Part shown: positions 12,607 to 13,272 of the stretch, one piece after another | Position numbering within the stretch: the stretch's first letter is position 1 | How the letters are laid out: each line of letters opens with the position of its first letter | Source of the DNA: Chloroflexota bacterium | Lineage (GTDB): Bacteria > Chloroflexota > UBA6077 > CF-72 | Assembly: GCA_019247135.1 (NCBI GenBank) | Contig: JAFAPL010001015.1 | Span: 1 to 13,272 of the forward strand | Reading direction: 5' to 3' | Length of the DNA stretch: 13,272 bases | Made by a program: the position numbers and the translations under genes | Notes under the pieces: model-generated | Seen by the model: only the letters and a program-made list of their open reading frames with translations | What the model was told of the DNA's origin: nothing | The model's database searches: none

Positions 12607-13272
12607 TCAACAGCGCGCCGGCGGCACTCGACAGCGCGGTCGCAACGCGGCTCGCCTGCATGGTCAGTTGCACTTCCCAGCTACCGGACTGGGCGCGAGC
12701 ATCGAACGCGCCATGTGCTGACTGGTGGCCCGGCACCGGCTCGTACAGATCCACCGATCGCGAGCGATCTGGTGCGCCGTCGTACAGCTGGCCGTCCCAC
12801 GCCATTTTCGCCGCGAGATGGTCGAGCAAGCCGGGCAGGAAACGCTGGCCCCAGATCGCGCGGGCCGTCGGCCAGCCAACGAACACCTCTCGGTGCCGCT
12901 GGTGTGCTGCCCAATAGACCGCGTCCGCACCAACTTCCGGCTGATAGATCGGCGGGACCGGCTGTGCCTTGCGCGGCATGTTGCTCTTGCACCACGAAAA
13001 CTGTGGCGTATTCAGCGCTGGCATGTGCACAACGGTGATGTGCACGTGACTGCGGTCGTGGATCAGCTCGCTGCGAATCGAGTCGGTGAAGCCCACGATC
13101 GCGTGTTTGGCGCCGCAGTAGGCCGACTGTAGCGGAATCGACCGATACGCAAGGGCGGAGCCGACCTGGACGATGGCGCCGTGGTCGCGCGGACGCATGC
13201 GTTTGAGCGCGGCCATGGTACCGTACACGAACCCGAGATAGGTCACTTCCGTCACGCGCTTGAAATCTTCCG
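12539..13272 (-). CDS. SDR-family oxidoreductase, partial (5' end outside window)
   Basis: The frame is open through the right edge; residues EDFKR precede the GTG at 13255, so that codon is internal and the N-terminal NAD(P)-binding GxxxGxG part lies outside. Visible SDR features are the helix VTEVTYLGFVYGTMAAL, the catalytic serine in VQVGSALAYRS and the active-site YCGAK (Y-x3-K) thirteen residues later. After the Rossmann core comes a long extension (GWPTARAIWGQRFLPGLLDH..., then VDLYEPVPGHQSAHGAFDARA). This is seen in a subset of ~330-residue bacterial SDRs often called short-chain dehydrogenases of unknown substrate. The gene overlaps the GH15 start region, indicating co-transcription and coupling. 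The substrate is not predictable. Confidence 0.85.
   Translation of the reverse strand, partial: EDFKRVTEVTYLGFVYGTMAALKRMRPRDHGAIVQVGSALAYRSIPLQSAYCGAKHAIVGFTDSIRSELIHDRSHVHITVVHMPALNTPQFSWCKSNMPRKAQPVPPIYQPEVGADAVYWAAHQRHREVFVGWPTARAIWGQRFLPGLLDHLAAKMAWDGQLYDGAPDRSRSVDLYEPVPGHQSAHGAFDARAQSGSWEVQLTMQASRVATALSSAAGALLNGVRTESGANRESRELSVSASR

Noticed and set aside
1..13272. Mobile element, CRISPR array or defence island
   Set aside because: No transposase, integrase, repeat-spacer pattern, terminal inverted repeats or known defence domain was found; the tRNA has no adjacent integrase or visible attachment-site duplication.

Overview
The window is a 13.3 kb piece of a high-GC bacterial chromosome. 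It has dense gene packing, many GTG/TTG starts and stop-start overlaps, and mostly weak or absent Shine-Dalgarno sites. Gene content (an exonuclease-GIY-YIG-UVR fusion, a separate biotin carboxylase and carrier, a methylmalonyl-CoA mutase without its B12 domain, a trehalase-like GH15 enzyme) fits a Chloroflexota or actinobacterial lineage. That placement is an inference from gene style, not a proven identification. I see no insertion sequence, phage gene, CRISPR array or plasmid function, and no stretch over 300 bases lacks a gene.

Layout, left to right. (1) Bases 1-93 hold the C-terminal tail of a plus-strand gene that looks like a FAD-dependent oxidoreductase. (2) 85-1779 (minus) is a DEDDh exonuclease fused to a UvrC-like GIY-YIG nuclease. 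(3) 1944-3961 (plus) is a two-gene unit, biotin carboxylase then biotin carboxyl carrier protein, coupled by a GTGA overlap. (4) 3989-4450 (minus) is a PPC/DUF296-domain protein divergent from cinA, with only 15 bases between the start codons. (5) 4466-7341 (plus) is cinA coupled by an ATGA overlap to the catalytic subunit of methylmalonyl-CoA mutase. (6) 7440-7760 and 7919-8353 (plus) are two uncharacterised small proteins, the first with its own promoter and a near-perfect Shine-Dalgarno. (7) From 8379 to the right edge everything lies on the minus strand. In transcription order these are a partial SDR oxidoreductase, a GH15 trehalase/glucoamylase-like enzyme, a 79-residue unknown, tRNA-Arg(UCU), a ZapE/AFG1-type ATPase and a class I methyltransferase.

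How the genes may work together. The carboxylase alpha-subunit parts and the mutase are the two ends of the propionyl-CoA to methylmalonyl-CoA to succinyl-CoA route. Three pieces are not in the window: the carboxyltransferase (beta) subunit, the epimerase and the B12-binding mutase subunit. CinA is normally a nucleotide-metabolite repair or NMN deamidase protein, so its coupling to the mutase is unexpected. The SDR and GH15 genes overlap and probably form an operon. I found no convincing new multi-gene defence or mobile system. The most worthwhile items are the exonuclease-UvrC fusion, the cinA-mutase coupling, the compressed PPC/cinA divergent start region and the 106-residue orphan with its own dyad-containing promoter.
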